From: Patagioenas fasciata
Lineage: Eukaryota > Chordata > Aves > Columbiformes > Columbidae
DNA length: 64,000 nucleotides
Direction of reading: 5' to 3'
NCBI RefSeq assembly: GCF_037038585.1
Contig: NC_092524.1
Coordinates: forward strand, 70,828,552-70,892,551
Shown: piece after piece, positions 11,418 through 23,429 of the stretch
Position numbering within the stretch: the first letter of the stretch is position 1
Layout: each line of letters opens with the position of its first letter
The notes under the pieces: generated by a model
Seen by the model: the letters and a program-made list of their open reading frames with translations, nothing else
The model's database searches: none
What the model was told of the DNA's origin: nothing
Program-made: the position numbers and the translations under genes

Positions 11418-14400
11418 ATCAGCAGCGCTGGCTGCTCTCTCCTGCCGAGCACCCTCGCCCTGGTGCTCCTGCCTGCACATGGGGGCAGAGCACTCCGCTC
11501 CTTTAGCTGGAACACTGCTGTGAGTTGCATTAGCGCTGATAAAAACCCTCTTGTGTGCTGAGGATGCCATGGGGGGAGCGCTGTCAGCGCCTTCGCAGCT
11601 CCAGAGCAGGAGCATCGCCTCCGGGTACCGCTTGCCACTCAGCCCACGTCAGGGCGCGCTCCCCTCTTCCAGCACGGCCTCGGCTCCACCACGGAGCTGC
11701 TGTCTGAGCTGTCTGGGTTTCTTTCAATTAAGCGTCCTGTTGAACAGACAGGTACTTTGCCTTGTCATGTGTATTCTGACTGTAATAGGATTAGTGATAT
11801 ATCTTGTGCGGCTGTTGATCTTAATGGTGTTATCCAGGTCAGTTTATCACACACTTGTCTCATTATTCATCAGCGTTACACCTGTGACAGTCACTTCATT
11901 CTTCTTTCTTCTAACCCCGGAGATTCAATAGGTGCCTGAGTCCTGTCCGGTGTTGCTGTGGTTCGGATGCTGTCAGGGATGGAGCGGGGGTTTCACGCAG
12001 CACCAGGTGCCAGGCAGCAGTTCTGCTCAGGCTTTGCCAGGACAGGACTTAGGGATGGTGCCATTAGCTCCTGGTAGCATCTGAGTTTCAAGGAGATGTT
12101 GCTCCGATTTCTCAGCCCACAGCTCCGCTATCTCGTGATGCTGATTTTGTTATTCGTGAATCCAGAACTAGGACTGTGTTGGTGAAATAAGGTGTTTCTC
12201 CAGATCAGCTGCTGATGTCCTGTGAATGAAGGTCATGAGAAGGACGGGGATGCAGCCGACACGAGCGGTCTGGGAGATGATTGAAATGTGGATTGAGCAT
12301 CCTTGGTGAATGTGAGCACGGATCAGCACTGACTTTCTAATGAGGTCTATGAACATGCCGTCTTGTTTCCTGTAACATTTTCCAGATGTTCCCTCCCTTT
12401 TCACTTGTGTCTTCCCAGAACAGAGGAGGGGATGGCCAGAGGCACTGCAATGTACGCTGGGCAAGCAGGACATGGACCGCTCTGAACGAGGACGTTCTCA
12501 GACTGCTTTCTAATCCGGGGTGGTGTGTTTGAATCCAACAGGTTTTGTGTTTTGCCCCTGGCCTTTGCTTTTCATCACGAAGCTGACAAGCATAATCTCA
12601 GAGGCTAAGGAACAGGACAGACTCAGGGAAGGTAGGATGGACAGCCCGCCATACCATGGCACGAGGAAATACAGGTGACCAAGACATCTCTCTGTGCCTG
12701 TGACGCACCTTTTTAAATCTCATATTCATTGCTTGGAGGGTGTTTTTTCTAGAGCATCTGTATGCAGGTAGTTTCCCTTCAGTAGAATTACTGCTCATGA
12801 GAGAAATCATCCTGGCTGGTGCCGTCCATTCTTTAAAACAGAGAAAGCTTTCGACACCACTGCGGTGAGGAGCTGCCGGACTTACCCCGCGGCACAAGAC
12901 ACCACACGCAGAGGAGCAGCGACAGCTGTTTTCCGTTTCTTTGCAGGAATTAAAAAGGAGGCCAGGTGTGCATTGTTTGGAATGTCGCTGTTTTCCTGCC
13001 GTGCTGGGAACGGCGAGGCCTCTCGGTGCCTCCCGTGTGCGTTAATGATGAGCGAGGGAGCGGGTGCAGCCTCGAAGTCACAGCAGAAAAGTCCATTTTT
13101 CAAACCTGTTATTCTTTTTTCTTGTCAACTTCTAGAGTATTTATGGTGTTCCTTGTAAGACTTTTGTTTGTTTTAGTAACGTAGACCACATATCACCGGG
13201 CCCTACCTTTAGAGTAGTTTTCCTCCGTCGAAGATGAACAGTGCAGAATAACTCATAACTTCTGTGTAAATAGCCTCTGCAGGAACGCAGTGAGAAATCC
13301 CAATGAACGGAAAGAAAACAGATGGGTCTGGCAAGGCAGACCAAAAGAAATGGTGCGATTTGTGCAGCTGAAGAAATAGGAAATAGAAAAGCAGCGGTAC
13401 GTGGTGGGGCTGGAACTGCAGCCTGGAAAAAACACCTGGAGAACAGCTGTGTGTGAACGGGGAGCTGAGCACCCACTGGAAAACAGGGGTTCTCTGCTGC
13501 GGTGGAGATGATCTGATACAGCATTTGTTCTGAGGCACCGAACTGTGCCGAGTCTGAAAGAGCAGAGCTGTTATTTGTAGTATGTGAAATGAACGTGTAG
13601 GTCCGCGTGGTGTACAGAAGAGATCCGTGTCGATACCGGAGTCACTGACCCAGCCCTCGCTGGTCGCTGGTGCTGAACATCGCACATATCCAGTGAATCC
13701 GGCATCACCTCGGGCACCGAGCTCTGCAGGCAGGACCAAGGGCTAAGCGGTTATATCTGCTGAGAACAAGGCTTTTCTTTTAGCCACCCTCCAGAGAGAA
13801 GGGAGAGGGAAGGAAGGGTTTGGTACTTTGATAGCTGGTCTAGTTCTAATTATCAGTGTTGACTTAATGGGAAGAGCAAGAGTGCAGATACGGGAAGGAG
13901 GGGTGTGGGTGACAAGCTGGGATGGCGTTTCAGAAAGACTCGTACTGACCTGTATGGGGAGGTTTTCAGTGGACGCCAGAGGGGTTTGTGAAACCGGGGT
14001 GTAGGAGTCACAGTGCACAAACACGTATTTTGGTAGAACAGGGCCTCATGGGTGTCCCTCATGAACTGTGCTTGACAGAGGTAATGCTCCGTGTATAAAT
14101 AACTATTGAATGGTGCCACAGATGTAATCATTTTATTTGAACATCACATCAATGGTTGTAATTTGCCACTGCAGCTGTGATGCTATAAAGCAATAAGAGA
14201 GGTGAGGTTTGTAGGGAAGGGTAGTATCTTTTATTAATCTCCAATCTGTTACATAGCTGGGAAGAAAGGTTTTGACATCCAAACGCTTTTCTGGTTTTCC
14301 CAGCTACATCACCTGGCCTAACAAAAGCTCTCCTGCCCGTGCGGTCCCCGCGGCCGTGCCCATGGACAGGGCTCCAGCACAAGGGGCTGCTCCTCCGTAG

Positions 14401-14610
14401 AGCACCGGTTGAATCCAACAGGGCTCATAAGAACAATAGTCCCTGAAGTTATCTTTGAAGGAGAGACTTACAAAGCTTGACCTACCTAGTTCGTCTGAGG
14501 GATATTTAATATGCACCTTGCTCGCAGTCTACCAGTAACTGCATGGAGAATAGAGTTTCGGTGGTAGGAGACCCCTTGGCACCTACAAAAATGCAGAATG
14601 CAGGAGAACC
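11418..14610. other. Single-copy non-coding interval
   Basis: Mostly unremarkable sequence of intermediate GC. The open frames (for example 126 residues near 11551-11931 and 176 residues on the minus strand at 13209-13739) have no recognisable domain and no exon-like boundaries that I could defend. No transposon was recognised. Confidence 0.5.
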
Positions 14611-14860
14611 CATGTGGAGGTGAAACCCCAGCTGGAGAACCAGGCCAGCAGAGCCCCACAGTTGGGCTGCACTCAGCAGGGACCCATCCTGCTCATGTGG
14701 AGGTGAAACCCCAGCTGGAGAACTGGCCCAGCGGAGCCCCGCGGTTGGGCTGCACTCAGCAGGGACCCATCCTGCTCATGTGAAGATGAAACCCCAGCTG
14801 GAGAACCGGCCCAGCGGAGCCCCGCGGTTGGGCTGCACTCAGCAGGGACCCATCCTGCTC
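14611..14860. repeat. 83-bp tandem repeat, three copies
   Basis: Three copies of an 83-bp unit starting at 14611, 14694 and 14777. Each has CATGTGGAGGTGAAACCCC, then CAGCTGGAGAAC and TTGGGCTGCACTCAGCAGG. Copies two and three agree best (GCGGAGCCCCGCGG against GCAGAGCCCCACAG in the first), suggesting the array grew rightwards or was partly homogenised. No gene is seen. Confidence 0.92.
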
Positions 14861-15282
14861 AGCGCCAGCTCTGCCTGGCCCGCTCTCCCTCGGCAAAAAG
14901 TGCAAACCGATCTGCAGCAGTCTGGTGCTAATACATTTAAATCAGTAAATGAACAGCATTTTTTGTTAGCCTGGGAACTACCAGGCTGCTCTGTCCCTGC
15001 GCTTGCCATGCGGACCTTCTGGTCCCCTGGAGTTTCCAGCCCAGACACGGAGCGCTCTCGCTGCACATGTATCTCACTCATCCCCTAATGAAGATACATC
15101 TTACTCACCCCCCAATGAAGCTCCTGAGACGGGGGACACACAGTGTTGTGAGACCCACTTCCATACGGTTACCTGAAAGGGTTAACGTGGCCAAACATGA
15201 GTGGATCCAAGCCCATCTCCAGCGTGCTTTGTGCCAGGGGCTCTGGAGGAGCTCACCTGGCTGGTGCCTTGTCTTATAAGAG
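14861..15282. other. Single-copy non-coding interval
   Basis: Sits between the 83-bp array and a CR1 fragment. It includes a small local duplication (AATGAAG with flanking CTCA-CCCC, about 15067-15122). Nothing else was recognised. Confidence 0.5.
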
Positions 15283-15571
15283 GATAATGGAGTAATGTAG
15301 CTTGGAAGAGACCTTTGAGATCATTGAGTCCAGCCATTGAACTAAACATTGCCCTGGGCAGCCTGTTCCAATGCCCCACAGCCCTTTGGGGAAGAAATTG
15401 TTCCCCAGATCCACCCTCAACCTCCCCTGGCGCAACTTGAGGCCATTTCCTCTGCTCCTGGCGCTTGTTCCTGGGGAGCAGAGCCCGACCCCCCTGGCTC
15501 CAAGCTCCTTTCAGGCAGTTCAGAGATCAGAAGGTCTCCCCTCAGCTCCTGTTCTCCAGGCTGGACAAGAA
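15283..15571 (-). mobile_element. CR1-type LINE, 3' fragment
   Basis: On the plus strand this reads as the reverse complement of a CR1 3' region. From left to right: a tail remnant; the GGAAGAGACCTTTGAGATCA block (normally followed by a TCC-AACC target-like motif); GGGCAGCCTGTTCCAATGCC; then TCTCCCCTCAGCTCCTGTTC and CTCCAGGCTG. The element therefore runs on the minus strand and is 5'-truncated. It is moderately diverged from the typical avian consensus. No reverse-transcriptase coding sequence remains. Confidence 0.85.
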
Positions 15572-16439
15572 GAATAGAGGTCAGAGCTTGTGTTTAGCAA
15601 GCTTTATATTGCCATTTCTATATTTTGTTGGAAAGTTTCTTCCCTTTCCTTTTTTCGCAGCTTTTAGCGGTGGTGAGATTTCAGTCCGCTCATGGCAAAG
15701 GTGTCCCCAAAAGTGTCCCCAAAAACATGTGGAGCTGTACCTCTGGCCAAAAGTCGACCTCAACGCTCTCCTGCACCGCGGTGCTGTCACCGGTGAGGCT
15801 CGTGTGCCGCTGGTGAGCCGTGCTGGTGGTGGCACAGCCACGGGTGACCCGTGCCCGGTGTCCCCTGCCCGGGCTCCACTGCCGCGGTGCCTCGCTGACC
15901 TTTGCACAGCGGCGTGACGGCAGCCGCTGCCAAAAATGTCTCACCTAGCTCGGAGCATTTTACGGCCGCAGAGTTATAACCTTTAATCTGCCAGCGTGCG
16001 CTCCCTCACCTAGCCACAAGGCAGAGAAAATGCCAACGCTGCTGAAACGCAGCTAATTTGAGGTTGTTAACATTTGCTTTGTCTTTTGCCTAGGAGGAGG
16101 AGCACAAGGTCTCAATCCTCTGCCATCCAGAGAAGGGCAATTTTTTCACAGCAACAGCTGGCACAGAATGGACTAAACTTGCAGATTCGGATCTAGACCC
16201 CAGGAAAAGCAGCTCAGAGCCCCCCCAGCGGGGCAGACGCCTCTTGCAAAGTGCGGGAAGAACCTTATTATTAGCACGTGCTTAGTATTAATTGCAGATG
16301 TTGGTATTTTTAACTGCAAAGTGCTGTGAGCAAACTGCAGTTTCCAGGCTAGGAACTTAAAAAATTTAAACCCACAAAACCAGCAGCAACAAAAATCTCC
16401 CCAGGCAACTGCACTGTTTGGCTTTGGGCAGCTCTGATT
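15572..16439. other. Single-copy non-coding interval
   Basis: Non-repetitive DNA. An AT-rich block at about 16255-16345 (TTATTATTAGCACGTGC, then TTAATTGCAG) contains a CACGTG E-box core and homeodomain-type TAAT cores, and could be regulatory. No exon was identified. Confidence 0.4.
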
Positions 16440-16680
16440 TTGGTGCCGCTGTCCTGTGTCTCTCCCCAGCACGACCACCCCGCAGCCCGGGGTGTTCTCT
16501 GTCCCCGAGGGGCCGCGCGCCGTGTCCTGGAGCCGCTCGGAGCCGCACGGCGAGCGCGAGCTGGGAGCCCAAATCACAGCCAGGGCTTTGGGTAACCGGC
16601 CACGCTTCGCTGCACCCGGGGTTGAGCAGGGATTATTTAACACACTCGAAAACACTTCTGCGCAGCCGGCGAGTAAGAGA
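16440..16680. promoter_or_regulatory. Short CpG-dense patch
   Basis: A compact GC-rich stretch, densest at about 16510-16570, where CpG recurs every few bases (GGGGCCGCGCGCCGTG, then CGGCGAGCGCGAG). It is clearly richer in CpG than the surrounding sequence but only about 0.2 kb long, short for a vertebrate CpG island. It could be a minor or orphan promoter, or local GC-biased sequence. No convincing first exon or TATA element was found next to it. Confidence 0.3.
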
Positions 16681-16903
16681 AGAGGCCAGCTCGTGCTGAG
16701 TGTTTAATGCTGCCGTGAAAGCGCAGATGGGAACCAGATGGAATCGGCAGTTTTCTACTCAGACCTGCAAGGTGGGTCTGAATATATACATATGCTATAT
16801 ACATATCTTGTAAACACATTGTTCAGGTGTCCAAACAGAGATGGGCACCCCTGGGTGTCTTCCTACTATGCGTGGCTTTTGCTGAGTTCCAGAGGAGGGC
16901 TGG

Positions 16904-16935
16904 TACTGGTGTTACTGGTGTCACTGGTGTCACTG
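16904..16935. repeat. Short 9-bp tandem repeat
   Basis: Three and a half copies of TACTGGTGT/CACTGGTGT. A minor feature of simple-repeat type in otherwise single-copy sequence. Confidence 0.85.
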
Positions 16936-18549
16936 AAGCTGCCAGCACTCTGCTGGTTGCAGCTGCAGGTGGAGCTCGGGGGAATTCCCAGGGGATTTGT
17001 TAGCGTAGGTTTTGACTTGTTGCTTCCTCCTTTGGGTGGGTGACCTGAGGATGCTGGAGGTTTGGTGTCCCAGCATCTGGTACACTGAAGGAACCAAGTG
17101 CATCTCTTGTTTTCCTACTTCACAGGAGAGCTGCAAGGGGACTACAACCAGCTGAGGCATTTCTAAGTTCTGCAATTCTATTCTAAACATTTTCAGAACT
17201 TAAAAAAATGTTCCTAGTCTTCCAGAGAGTTCATTTTATATGCTTTTTGTTATTCATGCATTATTTTATGAGGTAGCAGTCAAACCAATGACTTGTCATA
17301 ATATGACATTATTGCTGAAACATTCTTGTATTTTCATGTAATTTATAAAAGTCAGCAACTGATCAGTGCTGATTAAACTACGCAGTCGTCTTGTCTAGAG
17401 CCAGATGTGTCTGTCATAGGGAGCAGTGATGGAAGGGATGGGTGCTGGTTTGTTCTGCAGTGCACAGCCGTAGAAACCCACGGGCAGGTGCTGGGGTGTT
17501 GTTTTGCTGCAGCCAGCATGAGGCCCGTGCATGTTTCACACTCTGGGTCCTGGGTCATTTTCCAGAAATCAAATGTAGTGCCCATTTCTGACACAGGTCA
17601 TTACAGGTTTTCTGGGTGACCTCATGGTCACCATATCCAGTATCAATGGCCAAGAGACCGCACGGTGAACTCAGTTCCCTCCTATAAGATGGCGTTGTCT
17701 TGCACTTCCAAGACGTGTGGGTTTGTAATCGAGCTGTCCGGGCAGCCGTATCACAGCCTGCACAGCTATGGGTTTGGTGTCCTGCGAACACACCGTGTGT
17801 CGTGTTGTCTGTCAACACCTCGATGGGACATGGTCTGAAATGCTGTCAATGCATCGCTGAGCGTCTTGCTGTATTTAAACTGAGACAGTGCAGGCAGGGA
17901 ACCCAAACTGCTCATCATTCCGAGACACCGAATGTCGGTATTGCTCTCTGTTCCTGGGACGTGGAACGTGGGGCTGGGTGGGGGGCTGTTCCATGGTGAG
18001 CGTGGGGTGTCCTGCACGCTCTTGGCTCCATCGCTTGCTGGTGACTGACAGCATGAGTGAGATGAACACACGCTTGTGGTTTCCTTTTTGAGGTTTCCCC
18101 ACGCTGAGAACCTGGGCTGTTCAAAAGCATCTCAGTGAGAGCTGCATGATTGATCCTGAGGCTTCTGGTCCCTCTGTAAGCAATTGGCCTGCTTTGATTT
18201 CCTGCAGATCCGTCACCTGTGTCTGTGACACATTTCCTCATTTGCAAAAAGAGGTCTTGCTGTGACACTAAACCGCTTCCAGTCTTCTCAGTCTGCGTTT
18301 CTTACCCATTTTGCGCTCTCGTTGCTTTTGGGACACAGGTGGAGTTCCAGCAAACAACACCAGCTCCACTTGTCCCTGCTCCAGGAGAGGCTTCCAGGGG
18401 CCTCCGTTCCACCTTGTGTCCTAAAAACCAACGTGGTTTTGCATTTTAAAAACCAAAAATAGGTACTGCTCCTTGTCTTCTACGACTCTAAGAAATACAT
18501 GTGCGCTGATTTAAAAATGCCCTTGTGCCCCAATTTCTGCCCCCTTGAG
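16936..18549. other. Single-copy non-coding interval
   Basis: No repeats or transposons recognised. Small open frames on both strands have no identifiable domains. An AT-rich stretch lies at about 17205-17370. Confidence 0.45.
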
Positions 18550-18900
18550 CTCAGCTCTTTATGAGTTTTTCATATTAGAATATTGCTGTTATTTATTAAA
18601 CCCCTGATAAAGCTCCCATATTAGAATATGCGTCTTTAAATCTGCTGAGTATGCGGTTTGTCACTGATGCAAAGTGTACTGATTAATTAAATAAGACTCA
18701 GAGATTCATAAAGTGATTTCTCCAAAATGAAATGTTATTTACATCTAAGTATATTAACAATTATGGAAACTTAATTTTCCCCTTATACAATCTGTCTGGA
18801 ATTCCACTGATATTTTAGCAGTCTCATGATTTAATGATTTGAAATTAATTTTCGGTATTGAACGCATTTGCAGAAAAAAAATCGGGAATACTTTTCAAAA
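18550..18900. promoter_or_regulatory. Possible distal regulatory element (AT-rich, paired motif)
   Basis: AT-rich single-copy block. It has two exact copies of CATATTAGAATAT (18571-18583 and 18617-18629, 46 bp apart), several TAAT/ATTA homeodomain cores (GATTAATTAAATAAG near 18680) and TTATTTA motifs. There is no simple-sequence slippage, and motif variety is high. This kind of sequence is common among conserved vertebrate enhancers, but conservation has not been tested. Confidence 0.3.
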
Positions 18901-20349
18901 TAAGGCCATTGTTCTGCACAGTCACAATTGACAGGTCTTAGTAAGGGGAGAGAATAAGGGATTTAAAACCTTATACAAATTCCTGTCCATTTTTTTAAGT
19001 AAATATTTTAGCTGTCGAAACTGTAGTAGATGAGAATTAAAGTGTCCCTGTGTTATGATGAATTTTCGGCAATGGAGAGGTCGCCTGTCTCACTTTTCCC
19101 CCGGTTCATCCCGGGCTCTGCTGCCGCTTGCTCCCCATCCCTGGGCCCACCAGCAGCACCGCACACATCCAGCCCCTTCTCAAGCACTGCATCGAGGGCT
19201 CGTCAGAGGGCAGGGGGCTGCTCAGTGAGCCCCGTGGGACCCGGCCGCCTCAGCTGTGCTAATTCAGCTATAAAAGACAAAACTGCGGTCACTTGGTTCC
19301 TCTGGCTTTCTCTTTTTCATGTAAATAGCAAAATGAATGATGCATCAGATATCTGAATCTCTCCTTCACAAAGGTCCTTGCCCGTATGTTTCCTTTTGAT
19401 GTAATTAATGTTTTGATAGCTGAAGGTCGGGGAGAAGTGTGGGATTTGTAAGGCTTGATGAGAGTTTATGGGTGGTGTCATTTAGAAAAACATCAGCCCA
19501 AGGTTTGGTCTCTAGCAGGAGTTTTCCTCGCCCCTTTGGTACCACTTCTGCTATCAAATGGTTCCCAGCTGAACCTCTTGCCCAATTATCACTTACAGCT
19601 CAGAAGTTCATTAACAGCCTCGTTCCTAGGGCCTGGCTTGCATACGTCACTGAGAGCCCATAGGAGCGGTCCTCGTGAAGCCTTTAGCATACAGGTACAA
19701 CCACATTATTTGTTTATGAAATTGGTGAACGTGGCACAGCGTTGCTGCTTTTGGGCTCCCCAGCAGCGCTGGTGCCCTGTCCTTCAGCCCTCCTGTTCTA
19801 CCGCTCTCCATGGGGACCTGGGGGTGTCCTTTGTGCTTTTTCTTCTTTCTTGGTACCAGCCTTTGGGCTCATGTCCTGCCTTGAAAATACTTTGAGTGTT
19901 GTTGAATATCATCTTCATGTTTTCTTTGTTAGAGAGAAGGATTTTCCATAGGGGGGCTGTGAAAATTTAAAGTTGTTCAAAATGATTGTGCCTTGCTTTA
20001 GTGTTTAAAAAATATCGAGAAAGCTTTTTAATTTCTCTGAGTGGTGATGGTTTGCAACAAGAAACACTCGAGCTTTAAACTACCCAAAGCACATCGACCC
20101 CTTTAAAATGACTTGTCTGAGTCTGTGGGTCGTGTTTTCTTGGCCCCACGCAAGGAGAAAGCTGTGTCCACGTCACGTGCAGCCTGTCCCACACCATGGC
20201 AAGAGCAGGTACCAGCGCTGGCAGGAGCTGCTGGAGCAGCCACGGGTTTGCACGTGAAGGGTTCTGAGCACCTAAATTATCTGCTGGACTCTGTGCACCT
20301 CGCTCTGGCACCTTGGCCCTTTAAGCTTCTCCTCTCTTGCGCGGAACAG
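18901..20349. other. Single-copy non-coding interval
   Basis: Single-copy sequence, AT-rich at the left end and mixed beyond 19060. Open frames up to 146 residues (19455-19895) show no recognisable domain. No transposon was seen. Confidence 0.45.
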
Positions 20350-20640
20350 TGTGCTGCAAATGCATACCAAGTAAATCTGTCATAAGGATTTTTATTATGC
20401 AATTCTGATGTGCAAGAATGGTATCTAAGCTGTTTAGAGTCATTGATTGCTATTGAGCTAATGAGCCAAGCGCTAATCAATTCTCCAGGAACTGCCATGC
20501 AAAGCTATTACACCTCCCACCGTGCCGGCATCGACCGCTCATTGGCAGAGCGGTTGTGTCATCTGCTCGCATTGCGCCAGACAGGCTATCATAATCGCGG
20601 AAAATAATTTACTGTCAATGATACTCTAAGGCATGTCTGG
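20350..20640. promoter_or_regulatory. Strongest candidate regulatory element
   Basis: A dense cluster of developmental-factor-type motifs: TGCAAATGCAT (POU/octamer-like) near 20356, TTTATTATG (HOX/CDX-like) near 20390, CATTGATTGCTATTGAGC and TAATGAG near 20440-20465, GCTAATCAATT near 20472, and CATGCAAAGC near 20497. A perfect 7-bp inverted repeat (ACCGCTC/GAGCGGT, 7-bp loop ATTGGCA) occupies 20534-20554. There is no repeat content and every frame is stop-rich or short. I infer an enhancer-like conserved element; only cross-species alignment could show it. Confidence 0.4.
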
Positions 20641-22269
20641 GAATGATGGAAGAGGATGATGCCAATAGACCCCTGCGTGGAGCCTTCTTTACTTGCAGAT
20701 GTGTATTTACACACTCTGTTCCACTCCATTCTGTTCCACTGGGCACTCGGGCTGGGTGGATGGCTTCACCTGCTGGGTTGTCCAGTGTGGGAAATGCAGT
20801 AGATCAACTTTGAGGCTTCAGAAAAGCACTTGTCATGGTAAGGACTATGTAATCTAGGAATTAGGATACATTCGTGCCACCAGGTGACAGTGGCTTAGCT
20901 GGATAGAAGGGGAGGGGAATAGGGAGATCTCGGTCAGTCTTGGAGTAACCATCAACCAGCAGCTTGATCCTTGAATATGTTACATGCAGCATTTCCAGGC
21001 TGACAGGACGTAAGCAAGACAAACCAATAGTCAAAATACAGCTCTGTGGGATTCTGGATTCCTGAGAAAACAATTCTTTGGGAATAATGGCTTTGGGAGG
21101 TGCTGTGGGAGAGCGGAGGGTCGTCCCAAATCTGCTGGAGCAATGGGCAGTGAGGGTAACGTTTCTGTGCACAGGGACACCAGGGATCCTAGACGAGGAT
21201 GGAAGCGTTTGGAAAGAGGATTGTAAGGTTGTAAAAAACAAACGTAGGCTGAAAATTACAAGACAGAGAAGTGATTCTGCTTTTCAATGGTATCCCGAGA
21301 GACACCAGAGTGGTTTTCTCTTCTCCCTCCTCCAGCACTGCCTCTTGCCAGAGAATCTGTTTGAGGTTGGCTTTGCCTCTGGCCCTGCTAAGAACCCTCC
21401 AGTGCGTCTGTGTCCATCCTCCTCCTCCTCCCTGCCTTCCCTTGCTCTGTCCCCTGGGATGGGACGTGTGGCACAGGGCTCCCCAGGAGCACACGCCGTT
21501 CCCTGCCTTGCTCTGTGTGACAGGAGCGCACTGTGGTGTGTCCCTCAGTCAGCCCTCCCCCTCTAAATGAACTGCTTTTTGCATCACTTACAACATTTAC
21601 CAGATTCTCGTTAGATTTAATAAGCCGCATACCATAAGATGCATGATCTGTACACAATGAACTCCACGTCTAACTTCACTCCAGCTCTCCATGGGGTCCC
21701 AGGTGACGTGGGTCACACCGATGTCACGCAGACGTGGCACTCGGTGTTTCCCGGTGCTTCCATCGCCCCGCACTGCTCCGTCCCCTCCTGTGCCATGAAA
21801 GCAGCTGTTAAACTGCCCCCTGCACTACAGCGTCCATTGCGAGCTAAAGCCTCTTCTGATGAACTGCGAAACCAAACCCAGCTGTAACTGCAATATCATC
21901 CCTCTCCTATTGTTTTCTCTTTATTAGCCAAAATCATTAAAAACAAAACAAATTGATCGTGCGTTTTCATTGATAAACATATTTAAATTTGTCTTAGCCT
22001 CCAAAACACTGATTAAGCTTTATAGACTTTTGTACCTCGGAGCTTAATTTCACTAAACATTGATATACCAAATTGAAATACAATGCAATTTCTTTGTTGA
22101 GACAAGCAAGTTTTCCCACCCACAGCTAATTGCATTTCGAGATGGTTCGGCCTTACCTGAAATGATCTTGTGCTATTCATGTGAGCAGCTGATAAAGCCT
22201 AGGACAGTTTTAGACATTTTCACATGTCTTCTTAGCAGCTGGAAGGACCATAATACATGTCTGGAGAGG
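20641..22269. other. Single-copy interval, AT-rich on its right side
   Basis: From 20641 to about 21880 the sequence is ordinary, with unrecognised short open frames (up to 162 residues at 21078-21566). From about 21890 to 22250 it is AT-rich with ATTGAT/TAAT-type motifs and could be another regulatory block. It ends at the start of a CR1 tail. Confidence 0.4.
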
Positions 22270-22724
22270 ATATCATGGAATCACAGAATCCCAGAGTGTC
22301 AGGGGTTGAAGGGCCCTGGAAAGCTCATCCAGTGCAATCCCCCATGGAGCAGGAACACCCAGCTGAGGTTCCACAGGAAGGTGTCCAGGCGGGTTTGAAT
22401 GTCTGCAGAGAAGGAGACTCCACAGCCTCCCTGGGCAGCCTGGGCCAGGCTCTGACACCCTCACCCCCAACAAGTTTCTTCTCATTTAAGTGGAACCTCC
22501 TGTGTTCCAGTTTGCACCCATTGCCCATTGTCCTGTCACTGGTTGTCACCCAGAAGAGCCTGGCTCCATCCTCCTGACACTGCCCTTTTCCATATTGATC
22601 CCCAGGAATGAGTCCACCCTCAGTCTCCTCTTCTCCAGCTCCAGAGCCCCAGCTCCCTCATCCTTTCCTCACACGGGAGATGCTCCACTCCCTGAATCTT
22701 CTTTGTTGCCCTGATGTTGCCCAG
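22270..22724 (-). mobile_element. CR1-type LINE, 3' fragment (young copy)
   Basis: Reverse-oriented CR1. The element's 3' end lies at the left (ATCATGGAATCACAGAATCC), followed by GGGTTGAAGGGCCCTGGAAA, then CCTCCCTGGGCAGCCTGGGC, and finally CTTCTCCAGCTCCAGAGCCC and TTTCCTCACACGGGAGATGC on the 5' side. It matches the plus-strand copy at 25650-26230 closely by eye, so the two belong to one subfamily. The fragment is 5'-truncated and non-coding. Confidence 0.93.
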
Positions 22725-22812
22725 ATATCATGGAATCGCAGAATGGTTTGGGTTGAAGGAACCTTCCCAGATTTCCTCCTTATATCTAACCTAAGCCTGC
22801 CTTCTTCCAGGT
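22725..22812 (-). mobile_element. CR1-type LINE, very short 3' fragment
   Basis: A second CR1 tail directly abutting the previous fragment: ATCATGGAATCGCAGAATGG, then GGTTGAAGGAACCTTCCCAG and a CTAACCTAAGCCTGCCTTC block. Only about 90 bp of the element's 3' end are present. It is more diverged and differs in sequence from its neighbour, so it is a separate insertion and not a continuation. Confidence 0.8.
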
Positions 22813-23429
22813 GGGAAAGCAGGATCCCTGCTGGATGGGAGTGATTTCCCTGGGCTGTCGTGCCTGGTGGCACCATCCAACTGCTGTCGCGGGACATTGC
22901 TGAGGTTTATTGGCTACTGATACCTTCATAGCGCCAAACTTGTTCAGTTCTCTGTCAACAGAAAGATGTGAATTGGTTCTCCAGCTACATTATTCGACCA
23001 GTGGATTAGGAATCTAATGTGACAGTTGCCGGAGGATGGCAGGTTGGTGGCAGCGGGGCTGCGGGCAGGGCTCCGCTGGCCTGGCTCTGCAGGGCTGAGC
23101 CAGCAAACCCCCTGTGTGGGCTGCAGACCCGGCTCAGCCGCGTTCCTGGCACCCAGGGAGTCTGAGCTGCGCAGGGTCCTGCCCAGGGCCCGCAGGGACT
23201 GTCACACCAGGGAGCAGGGGAGCTGCACCTCTGCGGATGCAGGCTGCACCTTCACTGGCTGCCGGGGGGAAATGCTGGACATTCTGATATTTTATCTGCG
23301 TTTTGCTTCTAGAGAAGAGAGCAGGTAGATCTGCTGTTTGCTCTGCAGTGGTTGATCACGCCGGCTCCTCAGGCTCCGTGCCTGCTCTCTCTGAATTTGC
23401 CTGCCCACAGCTCTTTGTTCTGCCTGCCT
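22813..23429. other. Single-copy non-coding interval
   Basis: GC-richer sequence between a young and an old CR1 fragment. A 100-residue open frame at 23026-23328 has several cysteines but no recognisable domain and no good exon boundaries. I do not call it. Confidence 0.4.
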
